This document shows, in pieces, positions 46,002-55,550 of a stretch of 64,000 nt of DNA (positions within the stretch are counted from its first letter, which is position 1; each line of letters opens with the position of its first letter). The notes below the pieces were generated by a model. The model worked only from the letters and a program-made list of their open reading frames with translations, did not search any database and was not told where the DNA came from. The translations under genes were made by a program, and so were the position numbers. This DNA is from Maribellus sp. CM-23 (GTDB lineage Bacteria; Bacteroidota; Bacteroidia; Bacteroidales; Prolixibacteraceae): contig NZ_JADWYJ010000002.1 of assembly GCF_021354595.1 (NCBI RefSeq), positions 1 to 64,000 of the forward strand. The letters are read 5' to 3'.

Positions 46002-46018
46002 ACTTTGAATTTCAAAGT
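46002..46018. promoter_or_regulatory. 17-bp palindromic operator, site 2
   Basis: ACTTTGAATTTCAAAGT is the exact reverse complement of site 1 and lies 30 bases upstream of creD. A third CTTTGAA half-site follows immediately at 46020. Confidence 0.7.
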
Positions 46019-46048
46019 TCTTTGAATAACTCATAAAATACAAACAAC

Positions 46049-47371
46049 ATGGAAGCAAAAGAATTCTTACAGGAAAAACAAAAATCGGTTAATTGGCAGA
46101 TCACTTTGAAAGTGTTTATTATCGGCGCCATCACAATTGCCTTGCTCATTCCTAAATTTATGATCCTGGGACTGATCGGTGAGCGGCAAGGTACGGCAGA
46201 AATTACCAAACAGGACGTTATGCAAAAATGGTCGCTGGCACAAACCGTTCGTGGACCGGTTTTGATGATTCCTTACATCGAACGCAGTTTTGATGTAGAT
46301 GGAAAGGAGATCAGTGAAACAGTCAGGCAGACTTACGTTTTGCCCAAAACGCTCAAAATTGGCAGTGAGGTCACCCCTGAAAAACGAAAAATAAGTATTT
46401 ACGAAGCAGTGGTTTACGAGTCGGGCATTAAAGTGGGAGGTAACTTTGAACTACCCGATTTCAATACACTTAAAATTCCGCTAAACGATGTACTGTGGGA
46501 GAAGGCTAAAATCCTAGTTTCGATCAGCGACCTGCGCGGAATAAACGACAAAGTGGAGCTGAGCTGGAACGACTCTGTTTTTTCCTTTCTTCCCGGGATG
46601 GAAAACCGACTGATTGGAAATAACGGAATATCACTCCCACTCACTTCCCTGTCCGAAGAAAGTTTCCCCGCCAACTTTCAATTCACCCTTCATTTAAAAG
46701 GTTCAGAATCGCTGAATTTTGCGCCACTGGGAGAGACCACCGAGGTGAATATGCTATCGCAATGGAACGATCCGGGATTTACGGGCAGTTTTTTGCCGGC
46801 CGACCACAACATCAACAAGGATGGTTTTACCGCTGAATGGAAAATCCTGAACTTTAACCGGAATTTCCCTCAACTATGGAAAAACGACGAATACCGGGTT
46901 ACCGATGCTGATTTTGGGGTAAAACTGGTTACCGTTGCCGACCATTACCAGAAAAGTTCGCGCTCGGCCAAATACGGCATCATGGTCATTTTGTTTGTGT
47001 TTCTGTCCTTCTTTTTAAACGAGATCATCACCAAACAAAAAGTACATCCTTTTCAATACATTTTAGTGGGATTTGCCGTGCTGATTTTTTACTTGCTGCT
47101 GCTTTCCATATCCGAACAACTCGGGTTTAACCTGGCTTACCTTATTTCAGCGGTTGCTGTTATTACCCTCGTGCTTTTCTACTCCCGCACATTCCTGAAA
47201 AGCTGGGGCAATGCAATTGTGCAAACCCTGATCCTGACTTTTTCGTTCGGTTTTATCTTTGTTTTGATGCAGCTTGAAACTTATGCGCTTTTGGTCGGAA
47301 GCATCGGTCTGTTTGTCGTGCTGGCACTCACCATGTTCTTCACCCGGAAGATTAACTGGTACAATGAGTAA
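46049..47371 (+). CDS. creD: CreD family inner-membrane protein
   Basis: This 440-residue protein has one N-terminal TM helix (TLKVFIIGAITIALLIPKFMILGLI), a periplasmic domain of about 270 residues starting with the conserved RGPVLMIPY motif, and five or six C-terminal helices. CreD in gammaproteobacteria belongs to the CreBC regulon and affects envelope integrity. Here the regulator is a winged-helix protein instead of CreBC, inferred from the operator at 46002-46018. Confidence 0.93.
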   Translation: MEAKEFLQEKQKSVNWQITLKVFIIGAITIALLIPKFMILGLIGERQGTAEITKQDVMQKWSLAQTVRGPVLMIPYIERSFDVDGKEISETVRQTYVLPKTLKIGSEVTPEKRKISIYEAVVYESGIKVGGNFELPDFNTLKIPLNDVLWEKAKILVSISDLRGINDKVELSWNDSVFSFLPGMENRLIGNNGISLPLTSLSEESFPANFQFTLHLKGSESLNFAPLGETTEVNMLSQWNDPGFTGSFLPADHNINKDGFTAEWKILNFNRNFPQLWKNDEYRVTDADFGVKLVTVADHYQKSSRSAKYGIMVILFVFLSFFLNEIITKQKVHPFQYILVGFAVLIFYLLLLSISEQLGFNLAYLISAVAVITLVLFYSRTFLKSWGNAIVQTLILTFSFGFIFVLMQLETYALLVGSIGLFVVLALTMFFTRKINWYNE

Positions 47372-47431
47372 GTTGAAAGCAGGAAGTCTGAAGTCTGAAG
47401 ATATTTTTCGTTGAAATTCGCACTTTGTAAA

Positions 47432-47469
47432 AAAAGGATCCAATCTTGTTAAATAGATTGGATCCTTTT
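47432..47469. terminator. bidirectional terminator between creD and the TonB-dependent receptor
   Basis: A perfect 15-bp stem (AAAAGGATCCAATCT with AGATTGGATCCTTTT) and an 8-nt loop serve the convergent genes. Words GAAGTCTGAAGTCTGAAG (about 47377) and CTTCAGACT (about 47481) flank it and belong to the same style of short repeat words seen elsewhere in the window. Confidence 0.92.
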
Positions 47470-47505
47470 AATTTCTTCGAACTTCAGACTACTATCTTCT
47501 AACTC

Positions 47506-49980
47506 CTAAAACTCCTTATCCCCAAACTCGCTGGATGGAAGTTTTGCCTTTCCGTTTTTCCAGTTGAGATTGTAGCTCAGGTTCAGCACCACAAAATCGG
47601 TTTCGTAAATATAGTTGGTGGTGGTATAGAAATTCTCGCCCCAGGTTGAAATGCGCTGACGGTGCGACTCATTCATTCCCAAATCGATGTTTTGCCACTG
47701 AACCGTAGCCGTTAGCCGTTTGTCGAAAAAGGTTCTTTTCAACGATAAATTAGGAATCAGGTAGCGCGAATCTTCTCCTTGCGGCGTTGGCCGTTTCGAG
47801 AGGTAATTTACGTTGGCATTTAAACTTGTGTTAGTGCCAAGATCGAACGTTGTGTTCACATTGAACGAATACACCCACTTCGAATTATTTACGTCGATCG
47901 CAGGTTCTCCCAATATTTTCAGATCGCCTCTGTACGTTTGTTTGAAAAGGTTTCCCCCAACAAACAGCGACCACCATTGTGTCGGATGCAGGTCGGCCCC
48001 CAGTTCAAAACCAAAAGCTCTCCCCCGCTCCACATTGGTATACACCCGGTTCAGAATTGAATCGTTAAAAACGCTGTTTACGCGCTGTACAGGGTCTTTG
48101 CTCGACTGAATGTAGACAGTAATAAAAGCAGAACTTCCGCCCTCAAATGATTTCACCAGCCCCACTTCGCCCAGGGTTATAAATTCTGGTTTTAAATCCG
48201 GATCACCTATTTCGAGCGTTTCAGAATGTTCGCGCTCCGGAATCGGGTTCAACTGGTTATTCGTGGAACGCTGAATTCTCCGGCTAACTCCCGATTTCAG
48301 TTTCAAGTCGGGCGAAATATGGTACAAAACATTTAGCGTTGGAAAGAAATTGGAAAGTTTCAGCACATGCGGATCGTTGTCGAACGATAGTTTTACCGAA
48401 CGCCGCGAATATTCGTAACGCAAGCCCACAATGTACTCCAGCTTTTCAGTGCCCGCCGAATACTGGCTGTACACCGAGTTGATCGTATTTTCAGAATAGG
48501 CAGTTCCGCTAAACATATCATCAGAAGCAGTCGGATCATCCGGCGTAATGCTGTAATCAAAAACGCCATCCTGAGTATCGTTTCGGAACTGATAACCAGC
48601 CTCCAGTTTTCCTTCGCCTATCTTCCTGGCGTAATCCAATTTCAGGCGGTATCCTTCAATCGGCTTTTTATACGGATTCTGCACGTACTGCTGCATGGTG
48701 CCTCCGGGCGCAGTAAGGTTGCGGTTATGTGTATTTCCATACAGGTCGTCGTATTCATAAAGCACCGAGGCTGTTACCGACGATTCGTCTTCAAAAGTGT
48801 GAGTAAAATCAATGTTCCCTAGGGTAAATGTTCCCTGTTTGATCTGCTTATTGGCATTGTAATAAGGTGCATCGTAGATCTTTTCGTTGGTATCCAGTGT
48901 CCATTGCGAGTTTGAATAGAAAATATCGGCATCGCGCTCCTGGTAACGTTTTCCGGTGTAAATGCCAGCCGACAAAACATTGGATTCATTCAATTGAAAC
49001 CGAACGGATGCCCGGGCCGCATAATCGTAACGATTAAAACTTCTCTCCCCTTCCGACGGCATGTAATTGATCGTATTGTTTTCAGGATTCTTAATCCACA
49101 TATCCCCAACACGGTAGCCTTGGAGGTCGTTCCGGTTGTAGTTTCCGCCCAGGGTAATATCCCACTTCCCTTTTTGATAGCTGTAAGTTATATCGCCCCC
49201 AAAACGTTTGGCTTCGCGCTGGTTTCCAAAATCAGTGGTGCCCGGCAAACCGTATTTGGCGTTCACAATCACACCCGATCCGCTGTTCCGGGCATTTTTT
49301 GTACTGATGTTGATAATTCCGACTTTCCCGTCGGGGTCGTATTTGGCCGATGGAGAAGTAATCAGCTCAATGTTTTTGATCGCATTGGCTGGGATCTGGC
49401 TCAATACCGACTGGGCATCGCTTAAAACGGGCTTTCCGTTTAGCAAAAGCAAAAAACCACCCGAGCCTCTGACGGTAATGTCACCTCCGGCATTTACTGC
49501 CACCGAAGGCATATTTTTCAGTACGTCCACGGCATTTCCGCCTCGCGCCGACTCAAACTGTTCGGCGCTAAATGTTTGCTTGTCTATTTTACTGATGGTA
49601 TTGATGCGGGCACCGGTTACATTCACTTCTTCTACCAGGCGACCTGCTGGATTTAAAACAATGGTTCCCACATTTATCTTTAGGTGATCATTCAACTCAA
49701 AAGTCGTGGTTTCCTTCATTTCATACCCCAGAAATTGGGCCCGCAGGAAATAGCGCCCCGGCTTTAGTTTTCCGATGTTGAAATTTCCGGTGCTGTTGGT
49801 TACGCCCCCCGAAACCATGGACGAATCGGCCGAAGAATATACCACCACATTGGCATATTCAAGTGGTTGATTATTGGTCTCGTCGCTCACCACACCTACA
49901 AAACTGCTGTTTTGGGCAAAAGTTACGAACGAAATTATAGCCAGGAAGCCACTCAAAAGGGTCTTTCTTAATTGTCTCAT
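47506..49980 (-). CDS. TonB-dependent receptor, outer-membrane beta-barrel family
   Basis: This 824-residue outer-membrane receptor has a signal peptide (MRQLRKTLLSGFLAIISFVTFAQ), a CarboxypepD_reg-like beta-sandwich (residues 25-110, GVVSDETNNQPLEYANVVVYSS), a plug with the conserved VDVLKNMPSVAVNAGGDITVRGSGG stretch near residues 150-175, and a beta-barrel of the OMP_b-brl_3 type. It has no SusD partner, so it is not a polysaccharide-locus SusC. The start at 49980 opens the signal peptide. Substrates of this group are often unknown; metal or peptide uptake is possible. Confidence 0.9.
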   Translation of the reverse strand: MRQLRKTLLSGFLAIISFVTFAQNSSFVGVVSDETNNQPLEYANVVVYSSADSSMVSGGVTNSTGNFNIGKLKPGRYFLRAQFLGYEMKETTTFELNDHLKINVGTIVLNPAGRLVEEVNVTGARINTISKIDKQTFSAEQFESARGGNAVDVLKNMPSVAVNAGGDITVRGSGGFLLLLNGKPVLSDAQSVLSQIPANAIKNIELITSPSAKYDPDGKVGIINISTKNARNSGSGVIVNAKYGLPGTTDFGNQREAKRFGGDITYSYQKGKWDITLGGNYNRNDLQGYRVGDMWIKNPENNTINYMPSEGERSFNRYDYAARASVRFQLNESNVLSAGIYTGKRYQERDADIFYSNSQWTLDTNEKIYDAPYYNANKQIKQGTFTLGNIDFTHTFEDESSVTASVLYEYDDLYGNTHNRNLTAPGGTMQQYVQNPYKKPIEGYRLKLDYARKIGEGKLEAGYQFRNDTQDGVFDYSITPDDPTASDDMFSGTAYSENTINSVYSQYSAGTEKLEYIVGLRYEYSRRSVKLSFDNDPHVLKLSNFFPTLNVLYHISPDLKLKSGVSRRIQRSTNNQLNPIPEREHSETLEIGDPDLKPEFITLGEVGLVKSFEGGSSAFITVYIQSSKDPVQRVNSVFNDSILNRVYTNVERGRAFGFELGADLHPTQWWSLFVGGNLFKQTYRGDLKILGEPAIDVNNSKWVYSFNVNTTFDLGTNTSLNANVNYLSKRPTPQGEDSRYLIPNLSLKRTFFDKRLTATVQWQNIDLGMNESHRQRISTWGENFYTTTNYIYETDFVVLNLSYNLNWKNGKAKLPSSEFGDKEF

Positions 49981-50167
49981 TCCACAATGTATTTCTGATT
50001 TTGCTGACGTTTGTCGCTCTACCAAACAGCCATTAAATTGAAAAGTTCAGAGACACACAGTCAATTCAGAGGTACATTTTCTTAATATTACAATGTGTGG
50101 TAAAAGGCAGGGAGAAATGCAACGTGTTGGTTGGTTTGTAATTATCCGACGAAAAAACCTCAAAGTG

Positions 50168-50198
50168 TTTGATAAATAACAATTTATTTCTACTTTTG
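50168..50198 (+). promoter_or_regulatory. consensus Bacteroidota promoter of the rpsF operon
   Basis: TTTG at 50168-50171 is separated by exactly 19 bases from TACTTTTG at 50191-50198. Both match the -33 and -7 consensus of Bacteroidota housekeeping promoters. The start codon follows about 50 bases later. Confidence 0.85.
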
Positions 50199-50250
50199 CA
50201 CGTCCAAAAAATTGGATAAATATTTTTAAACATTTAAAAATTAGATGATT

Positions 50251-50607
50251 ATGTTGAATCAGTATGAAACCGTTTTCATTTGTACTCCCGTTTTATCTGA
50301 GCCACAGGTAAAGGAAGCGGTAAAAAAATTCAGGGACATCATCACTGAACACGGAGGTGAGATGCTTCACGAAGAAGATTGGGGAATGAAAAAACTGGCT
50401 TACCCAATCCAAAAGAAATCTACTGGCTTTTATCACATGTTTGAGTTTAAAGCCGATCCTGTATTTATTACGAAGTTAGAAACTGATTTCCGTCGTGATG
50501 AGCGCGTTATTCGTTTCATGACCGTTAGACTCGACAAATATGCAGTAGCATACAGCGAGAAGAGAAGAAAACTTCAGAAAGAAAAAACAGAAAAAAAGGA
50601 GGATTAA
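50251..50607 (+). CDS. rpsF: 30S ribosomal protein S6
   Basis: This 118-residue ribosomal protein binds 16S rRNA with S18. The family start [16 protein letters not shown] and the core [25 protein letters not shown] are clear. An ATG two codons earlier (50245) is also possible. The lysine-rich C-terminal tail is normal in this phylum. It leads a three-gene operon with rpsR and rplI. Confidence 0.96.
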   Translation: MLNQYETVFICTPVLSEPQVKEAVKKFRDIITEHGGEMLHEEDWGMKKLAYPIQKKSTGFYHMFEFKADPVFITKLETDFRRDERVIRFMTVRLDKYAVAYSEKRRKLQKEKTEKKED

Positions 50608-50610
50608 ACC

Positions 50611-50874
50611 ATGGCACAAAGTGAAATCAGATACCTGACTCCCCCGTCAGTAGAAATCAAAAAGAAAAAATATTGCCGTTTCAAGAAAAACGGAATCAAA
50701 TATGTTGATTACAAAGACCCGGAATTCCTGAAAAAATTCCTGAACGAACAAGGTAAAATTTTACCACGTCGTATCACCGGAACTTCATTGAAATACCAGC
50801 GCAAAGTTGGACAGGCTGTTAAACGTGCCCGTCAGATTGCATTGCTGCCGTTTGTAACCGACATGTTGAAATAA
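50611..50874 (+). CDS. rpsR: 30S ribosomal protein S18
   Basis: This 87-residue protein has the S18 core [64 protein letters not shown] split here into its zinc-less N-terminal and helical parts. It starts 3 bases after rpsF. An AGGAG-like AAAAAAGGAGGA stands before the next gene, one of the rare Shine-Dalgarno-like sites in the window. Confidence 0.96.
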   Translation: MAQSEIRYLTPPSVEIKKKKYCRFKKNGIKYVDYKDPEFLKKFLNEQGKILPRRITGTSLKYQRKVGQAVKRARQIALLPFVTDMLK

Positions 50875-50890
50875 AAAAGGAGGACTTGAA

Positions 50891-51337
50891 ATGGAAATTA
50901 TTTTGTTACAAGATGTGGAACGTTTAGGAAGCAAAGACGACGTTGTAAGCGTGAAAGACGGTTACGGTCGTAACTTTCTGATTCCTCAGAAAAAAGCAAT
51001 TGTTGCCACTGAATCAGCAAAGAAAATTCTGGCTGAAAACATCAGACAACGTGCGCACAAAGAAGCAAAACTGAAAGAAGAAGCTACCAAGTTGGCTGAG
51101 CAGATTGTTGCCAAAAAGATCACCATCGGTGCCAAAACAAGTACCTCTGGAAAAATCTTTGGTTCGGTTAACACCATCCAGCTGGCGGAAGCGCTTAGCA
51201 AAAAAGGATTTGAGATCGACCGCAAACAGATCTCTATTCCTGAAGACAGCATCAAAGAAGTGGGTACCCACAAAGCGGTTATCAAATTGCACAAAGAAGT
51301 GAAAATTGAGATCGAATTTGAAGTTGTGGCTGAATAA
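50891..51337 (+). CDS. rplI: 50S ribosomal protein L9
   Basis: This 148-residue protein binds 23S rRNA. The N-terminal domain MEIILLQDVERLGSKDDVVSVKDGYGRNFLIP is almost consensus, a long connecting helix follows (residues 40-75), then the C-terminal domain. It closes the operon and is followed by a terminator. Confidence 0.96.
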   Translation: MEIILLQDVERLGSKDDVVSVKDGYGRNFLIPQKKAIVATESAKKILAENIRQRAHKEAKLKEEATKLAEQIVAKKITIGAKTSTSGKIFGSVNTIQLAEALSKKGFEIDRKQISIPEDSIKEVGTHKAVIKLHKEVKIEIEFEVVAE

Positions 51338-51356
51338 GCAAACATTACCAGAATAG

Positions 51357-51388
51357 AAAAAGGGTTTACGTTTACGTAAGCCCTTTTT
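51357..51388 (+). terminator. terminator of the rpsF-rpsR-rplI operon
   Basis: AAAAAGGGTTTACG (51357-51370) pairs with CGTAAGCCCTTTTT (51375-51388), with one bulged base and a T-run, 20 bases after rplI. Confidence 0.88.
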
Positions 51389-51410
51389 TAGTATTGGAGT
51401 GTATGCCCCG

Positions 51411-51441
51411 AAAAAAAGGCCCTGCCAAACGACAGAGCCTT
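51411..51441 (-). terminator. terminator of korA-korB
   Basis: A stem of AAGGC-c-CTG with CAG-a-GCCTT encloses an 8-nt loop. Read on the minus strand a run of seven T follows. It lies 23 bases beyond the korB stop codon. Confidence 0.82.
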
Positions 51442-51463
51442 CTATTATTATCTTAAAACTTTC

Positions 51464-52516
51464 TTACTGACATTTGGGACCTGAGCCTTTACCGTTTTCA
51501 TTACCGGTTACTTCCCAAGTATTTCCTGAACGTAGCAATTGATCTACGCTCTTGATTTTACAGGTTTGCTGAACCTGCTCGATCTGAGCTTCCATCTCCA
51601 CATCGTAAACAGGCGCAGAAACACTTCTGATCACACCAAAAGCCACCGGAAAATCGGGTAACTTCATGTTGATCAATGCCAGATGCAAGGTAGGATCTTC
51701 TTCACAGGCGTCGTGAACGAGGATATCCGATTCCTTCACGCCATTTTCGCCAATCTTCACCACTTTCAACTTGCCTTTGTCAAAAATCAGCCCTTTGTCG
51801 TTTTCTTCACCAAAAAGCATTGGCTTGCCATGTTCCAGAATCAACTGACGGTCGGCACGGTGATTCGGATCGGTAATGGCTGCATGGATACCGTTATTAA
51901 AGATCACACAGTTTTGCAGTACTTCCACAACCGAGGTTCCTTTGTGAGCAGCAGCTCCTTCTAAAACCGACTGGCTTAATTTCAGATTTCCGTCGATAGA
52001 GCGGCCAAAGAATGTTCCGCGCGCACCGATCACCAGCTGTCCTGGAACAAATGGGTCTTCCACTGTTCCGAATGGCGAAGTTTTACTTACAAAACCACGC
52101 TCCGAAGTAGGCGAATACTGCCCCTTTGTTAAACCATAAATGCGGTTGTTAAAAACCACCACATTCAGATCGAAATTACGACGGATCAGGTGAATAAAGT
52201 GGTTTCCACCAATGGCCATCGAGTCTCCGTCGCCGGTCATTACCCAAACACTCAGTTCGGGATTGGCAGCTTTTACCCCCGAAGCAACAGCTGTTGCACG
52301 TCCATGAATTGTATGAAAACCATAGGTACTCATATAATACGGAAAACGGGAAGAACAACCGATACCCGAAATAACTGCAAACTTTTCGCGCGGAATGCCT
52401 AAACCGGCCATTGCGCGTTGTACAGCATTTATAATGGCAAAGTCACCACATCCGGCACACCACCGGATTTCATTTTCGCTTTTAAAATCTTTTATCGTGT
52501 ATTTCAGATCAGTCAT
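51464..52516 (-). CDS. korB: 2-oxoacid:ferredoxin oxidoreductase, beta subunit
   Basis: This 350-residue subunit binds thiamine diphosphate and one [4Fe-4S] cluster. Cysteines are in WCAGCGDFAI (residues about 19-28) and in the GIGCSS motif. The ThDP-binding region is VMTGDGDSMAIGGNHFIHLIRR...VVVFNN. With KorA it converts 2-oxoglutarate (or another 2-oxoacid) to the acyl-CoA and reduces ferredoxin. It starts 2 bases after korA ends. The exact substrate is not decidable, but 2-oxoglutarate fits the phylum. Confidence 0.93.
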   Translation of the reverse strand: MTDLKYTIKDFKSENEIRWCAGCGDFAIINAVQRAMAGLGIPREKFAVISGIGCSSRFPYYMSTYGFHTIHGRATAVASGVKAANPELSVWVMTGDGDSMAIGGNHFIHLIRRNFDLNVVVFNNRIYGLTKGQYSPTSERGFVSKTSPFGTVEDPFVPGQLVIGARGTFFGRSIDGNLKLSQSVLEGAAAHKGTSVVEVLQNCVIFNNGIHAAITDPNHRADRQLILEHGKPMLFGEENDKGLIFDKGKLKVVKIGENGVKESDILVHDACEEDPTLHLALINMKLPDFPVAFGVIRSVSAPVYDVEMEAQIEQVQQTCKIKSVDQLLRSGNTWEVTGNENGKGSGPKCQ

Positions 52517-52518
52517 GA

Positions 52519-54357
52519 TTAATCCTCCAGCAATTTGTTGACACTTTCTTTCAGTTCACTTACCGTAAATGGCAAGCCCTTCACCTTGTTTGCCTGATAG
52601 TAATTAAAACCAGGCATTTTATCGCGCAAATAACCGGCAAACTGTCCCATGTTAAGCTCGCAAACGATAATCTTTTTGAAACGGCTGAAAACTTCCTTTG
52701 TATTCTTTGGCAGTGGTTTGATATAGTTGAAATGCGCCATACTTACATCTTTTCCTTCCAGACGTAGCTGGCGAACGGTACTGATCAGGTGACCATAGGT
52801 ACCACCCCAGCCCACTACCAATACTTCGCCTTCTTCATCACCACAAACTTCCAGATCAGGAACCAGCTCAACTACGCGCTGAACTTTTTCTTCGCGGATC
52901 TCGGTGTTCACCTGGTGGTTTTCAGGATCATGACTAACCGTACCTGTAACGTTCTTTTCCAATCCGCCAATGCGATGTTCAAATCCTTTCATACCCGGGA
53001 AAGCCCACTCGCGCGCCAGTGTCTTTTCGTCTCTTTTGTATGGCTGAAATACTTCTGCATCTTTAGCCAAACGAGGTGTGATGGATGGCAATTCAGCTAC
53101 ACTCGGAATTTTCCAGGGTTCGCTTCCGTTCCCTAAAAATCCGTCGGTGAGAAGGATGACCGGAACCATACGTTCCAAAGCTATTTTAGAGGCCATGTAG
53201 GCATAATAAAAACAATCGGAAGGCGTACTTGCAGCCAATACTACAACGGGGCTTTCGCCATTACGTCCGTAAAGCGCCTGCAAAAGATCCGACTGTTCCG
53301 TTTTTGTCGGAAGTCCGGTTGACGGGCCACCGCGCTGAACATTTACAATCACCAGCGGAAGTTCTGCCATAACAGCCAGGCCAATCGCTTCCGATTTCAA
53401 AGCCAAACCTGGCCCAGATGTGGTTGTAACGGCCAAATCGCCGGCAAATGCAGCGCCAATTGCCGAAGCAATTCCTGCAATTTCGTCTTCTGCCTGAAAG
53501 GTTTTAACGCCTAAATCTTTTCTTTCCGACAAAGCAGAAAGAATATCAGTTGCCGGTGTAATAGGATAAGAACCAAGAAACAGTTCCAGCCCCGCACGTT
53601 CGGCTGCAGCCAAAAGCCCCCAGGCAGTTGCCTGGTTTCCGTTCACGTTACGGTAAGTACCGTTTTCGATTTCTGCAGGATGCACCAGATAAGTAGGTGT
53701 CATATGCTGCATATTCATTCCGTAGTTGTAACCGTCGTGCAATACCTTGATATTGGATTCTACAACCACCGGTTTTTTCTTGAATTTAGAGCGGATAAAT
53801 TCATCCACAAATTCCAGCGGGCGGTTAAACATCCAGCAAACCAAGCCCAGTGCAAACATATTTTTACTTCGAAGAATACTCTTATTATCCAAGCCGAATT
53901 CCTTTAGCCCTTCCTGAGTCAATGAAGTAATTGGGACCGCAATTTTGGGATAATCTTCCAGTCCCAGTTCCCCAAAAGGATCATCGGTTTTGAAATTGGC
54001 CTTTGCCAAGTTCTTCTCGTTAAAGGCGTCAGAGTCATAAATAATAGTTCCTCCCCGCATCATAAAACGGGCATTTGCCTTTACAGCTGCCGGGTTCATG
54101 GCAACCAGCACATGCGCATAATCTCCCGGAGTATTTATCTGTTTGTGCCCAAACTGTACCTGGAATCCGGAAACACCACCTACAGTACCTTGGGGTGCAC
54201 GAATTTCCGACGGATAGTCGGGGAATGTTGAAATATCATTTCCAAGAAGCGCTGTAGCATCTGAAAACAAGGTTCCGGTAAGCTGCATTCCGTCTCCGGA
54301 ATCTCCAGAAAACCGTATCGCAACTTCTTCCAGCTCAATTACTTTGGTCTCTTTCAT
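52519..54357 (-). CDS. korA: 2-oxoacid:acceptor oxidoreductase, fused gamma-alpha subunit
   Basis: This 612-residue subunit has an N-terminal gamma domain (residues 1-190, IRFSGDSGDGMQLTGTLFSDATALLGNDISTFPDYPSEIRAPQGTV begins it in split form) and the alpha pyrimidine-binding domain from about 235 (AWGLLAAAERAGLELFLGSYPITPATDILSALSE). The fused architecture is typical of Bacteroidota and of archaea/aerobic KORs. It is the first gene of the operon with korB. A TATTTTTG box on the minus strand at 54409-54416 is a likely -7 element. Confidence 0.93.
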   Translation of the reverse strand: MKETKVIELEEVAIRFSGDSGDGMQLTGTLFSDATALLGNDISTFPDYPSEIRAPQGTVGGVSGFQVQFGHKQINTPGDYAHVLVAMNPAAVKANARFMMRGGTIIYDSDAFNEKNLAKANFKTDDPFGELGLEDYPKIAVPITSLTQEGLKEFGLDNKSILRSKNMFALGLVCWMFNRPLEFVDEFIRSKFKKKPVVVESNIKVLHDGYNYGMNMQHMTPTYLVHPAEIENGTYRNVNGNQATAWGLLAAAERAGLELFLGSYPITPATDILSALSERKDLGVKTFQAEDEIAGIASAIGAAFAGDLAVTTTSGPGLALKSEAIGLAVMAELPLVIVNVQRGGPSTGLPTKTEQSDLLQALYGRNGESPVVVLAASTPSDCFYYAYMASKIALERMVPVILLTDGFLGNGSEPWKIPSVAELPSITPRLAKDAEVFQPYKRDEKTLAREWAFPGMKGFEHRIGGLEKNVTGTVSHDPENHQVNTEIREEKVQRVVELVPDLEVCGDEEGEVLVVGWGGTYGHLISTVRQLRLEGKDVSMAHFNYIKPLPKNTKEVFSRFKKIIVCELNMGQFAGYLRDKMPGFNYYQANKVKGLPFTVSELKESVNKLLED

Positions 54358-54789
54358 TGTTAATAAAATTGCTTTTGATTAAAGGTGTAGGAATGTTGTC
54401 CGACTTTACAAAAATACCAGGTATTTTAGCCAGCCAATACATATTTCATTAATTTTTGTTCTTTATCCAGTTCGATTTACCAATTTGTCATATGATTAAA
54501 ATTACTTCTTGTATTTGTTTTCAAACTCCTTTTATCAAACATTACTTTTAAAATGACACATCAGAAAAAAGGATTATTTCAATCACACACTAAAAAAACC
54601 ATCTTTCGTTTATTCCATAAAAAAAACGACTCTAAAACTAATAAATCATAATTTCAGAACCGATTTTGCTGATGGTTGATCAATCAAATGACAAACAAAT
54701 GTAATCATTATTTAACAAGTGAATGATGACATATGCGATAGTTTTAGGGTTTTCGTATTTTTGTATTCTATTTAAATTCAATACAGATA
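54358..54789. other. divergent promoter region of korA and the carbonic anhydrase gene, AT-rich
   Basis: The 432-base gap is AT-rich and holds no gene. Minus-strand TATTTTTG (54409-54416) faces korA and plus-strand TATTTTTG (54756-54763) faces the carbonic anhydrase gene; neither has a good TTTG at -33. Several AT-rich direct words and ATTAAT-type stretches between them show no clear operator. Confidence 0.45.
54756..54763 (+). promoter_or_regulatory. TAnnTTTG promoter element of the carbonic anhydrase gene
   Basis: TATTTTTG matches the Bacteroidota -7 consensus and lies 26 bases before the ATG at 54790. No TTTG occurs at the proper distance. Confidence 0.5.
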
Positions 54790-55305
54790 ATGGCTTTTAT
54801 TAAAGAACTAAAAGGAAAGAATCCCAAATTTGGCAAAGACTGTTTTTTAGCAGAAACAGCGGCCATAATTGGCGATGTTGAAATAGGTGACAATTGCAGT
54901 ATTTGGTACAATGCCGTTTTGCGCGGAGATGTTCATTATATAAAAATTGGCAACAACACCAATATTCAGGATAATGCAACCATCCATGCCACTTACCAGA
55001 AGTCACCCACCAATATTGGCAACAATGTGACCATTGCGCACGGAGCAATAATACACGGATGTACATTGCATGATAATGTAATGATCGGAATGAATGCCGT
55101 CATTCTTGACAATGCCGTAATTGAAAGCAACTCGATTGTTGCTGCCGGTTCGGTTGTAACCAAGGGAACGATTGTTGAATCGGGCACTGTTTATGCCGGA
55201 ATTCCTGCAAAAAAGGTAAAAGACATCAGCCCCGAGCTATTACACGGAGAAGTAAACAGAATTGCCAATGCCTACAGTATGTATGCCAGTTGGTACAAAG
55301 AATAA
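54790..55305 (+). CDS. gamma carbonic anhydrase family protein
   Basis: This 171-residue left-handed beta-helix protein is built of hexapeptide repeats (ICSIWYNAVLRGDVHYIKIGNN). Three metal-binding histidines are placed as in gamma-class carbonic anhydrases: one in NATIHAT and two in TIAHGAIIHG. Many family members are CO2 hydratases and others are ferripyochelin-binding-like proteins of unknown activity. The homotrimeric form is expected. It is monocistronic. Confidence 0.9.
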   Translation: MAFIKELKGKNPKFGKDCFLAETAAIIGDVEIGDNCSIWYNAVLRGDVHYIKIGNNTNIQDNATIHATYQKSPTNIGNNVTIAHGAIIHGCTLHDNVMIGMNAVILDNAVIESNSIVAAGSVVTKGTIVESGTVYAGIPAKKVKDISPELLHGEVNRIANAYSMYASWYKE

Positions 55306-55550
55306 CTGTACCTAATTTAATAGGTGAAAGTACATTTAAATACACCTACATTTAAAAATAATAACACAACGAGAATAAATCTTTTTAATATTTTTAAAAT
55401 CTCTACCGAAAATATTTTTTACTTTCGATAACTTTTTATTCTTTCGTAGTTGTGTTATTCTTATCCGATGCATCCCTTTCGTGTTAAACTTTGAAAAGAA
55501 GTTGACACCCAATGAGGATTACGATTATGAATCACTTATAACAAACTAAA

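Noticed and set aside
47506..49980. SusC-type polysaccharide receptor
   Set aside because: No SusD gene follows and the barrel belongs to the shorter OMP_b-brl_3 type.
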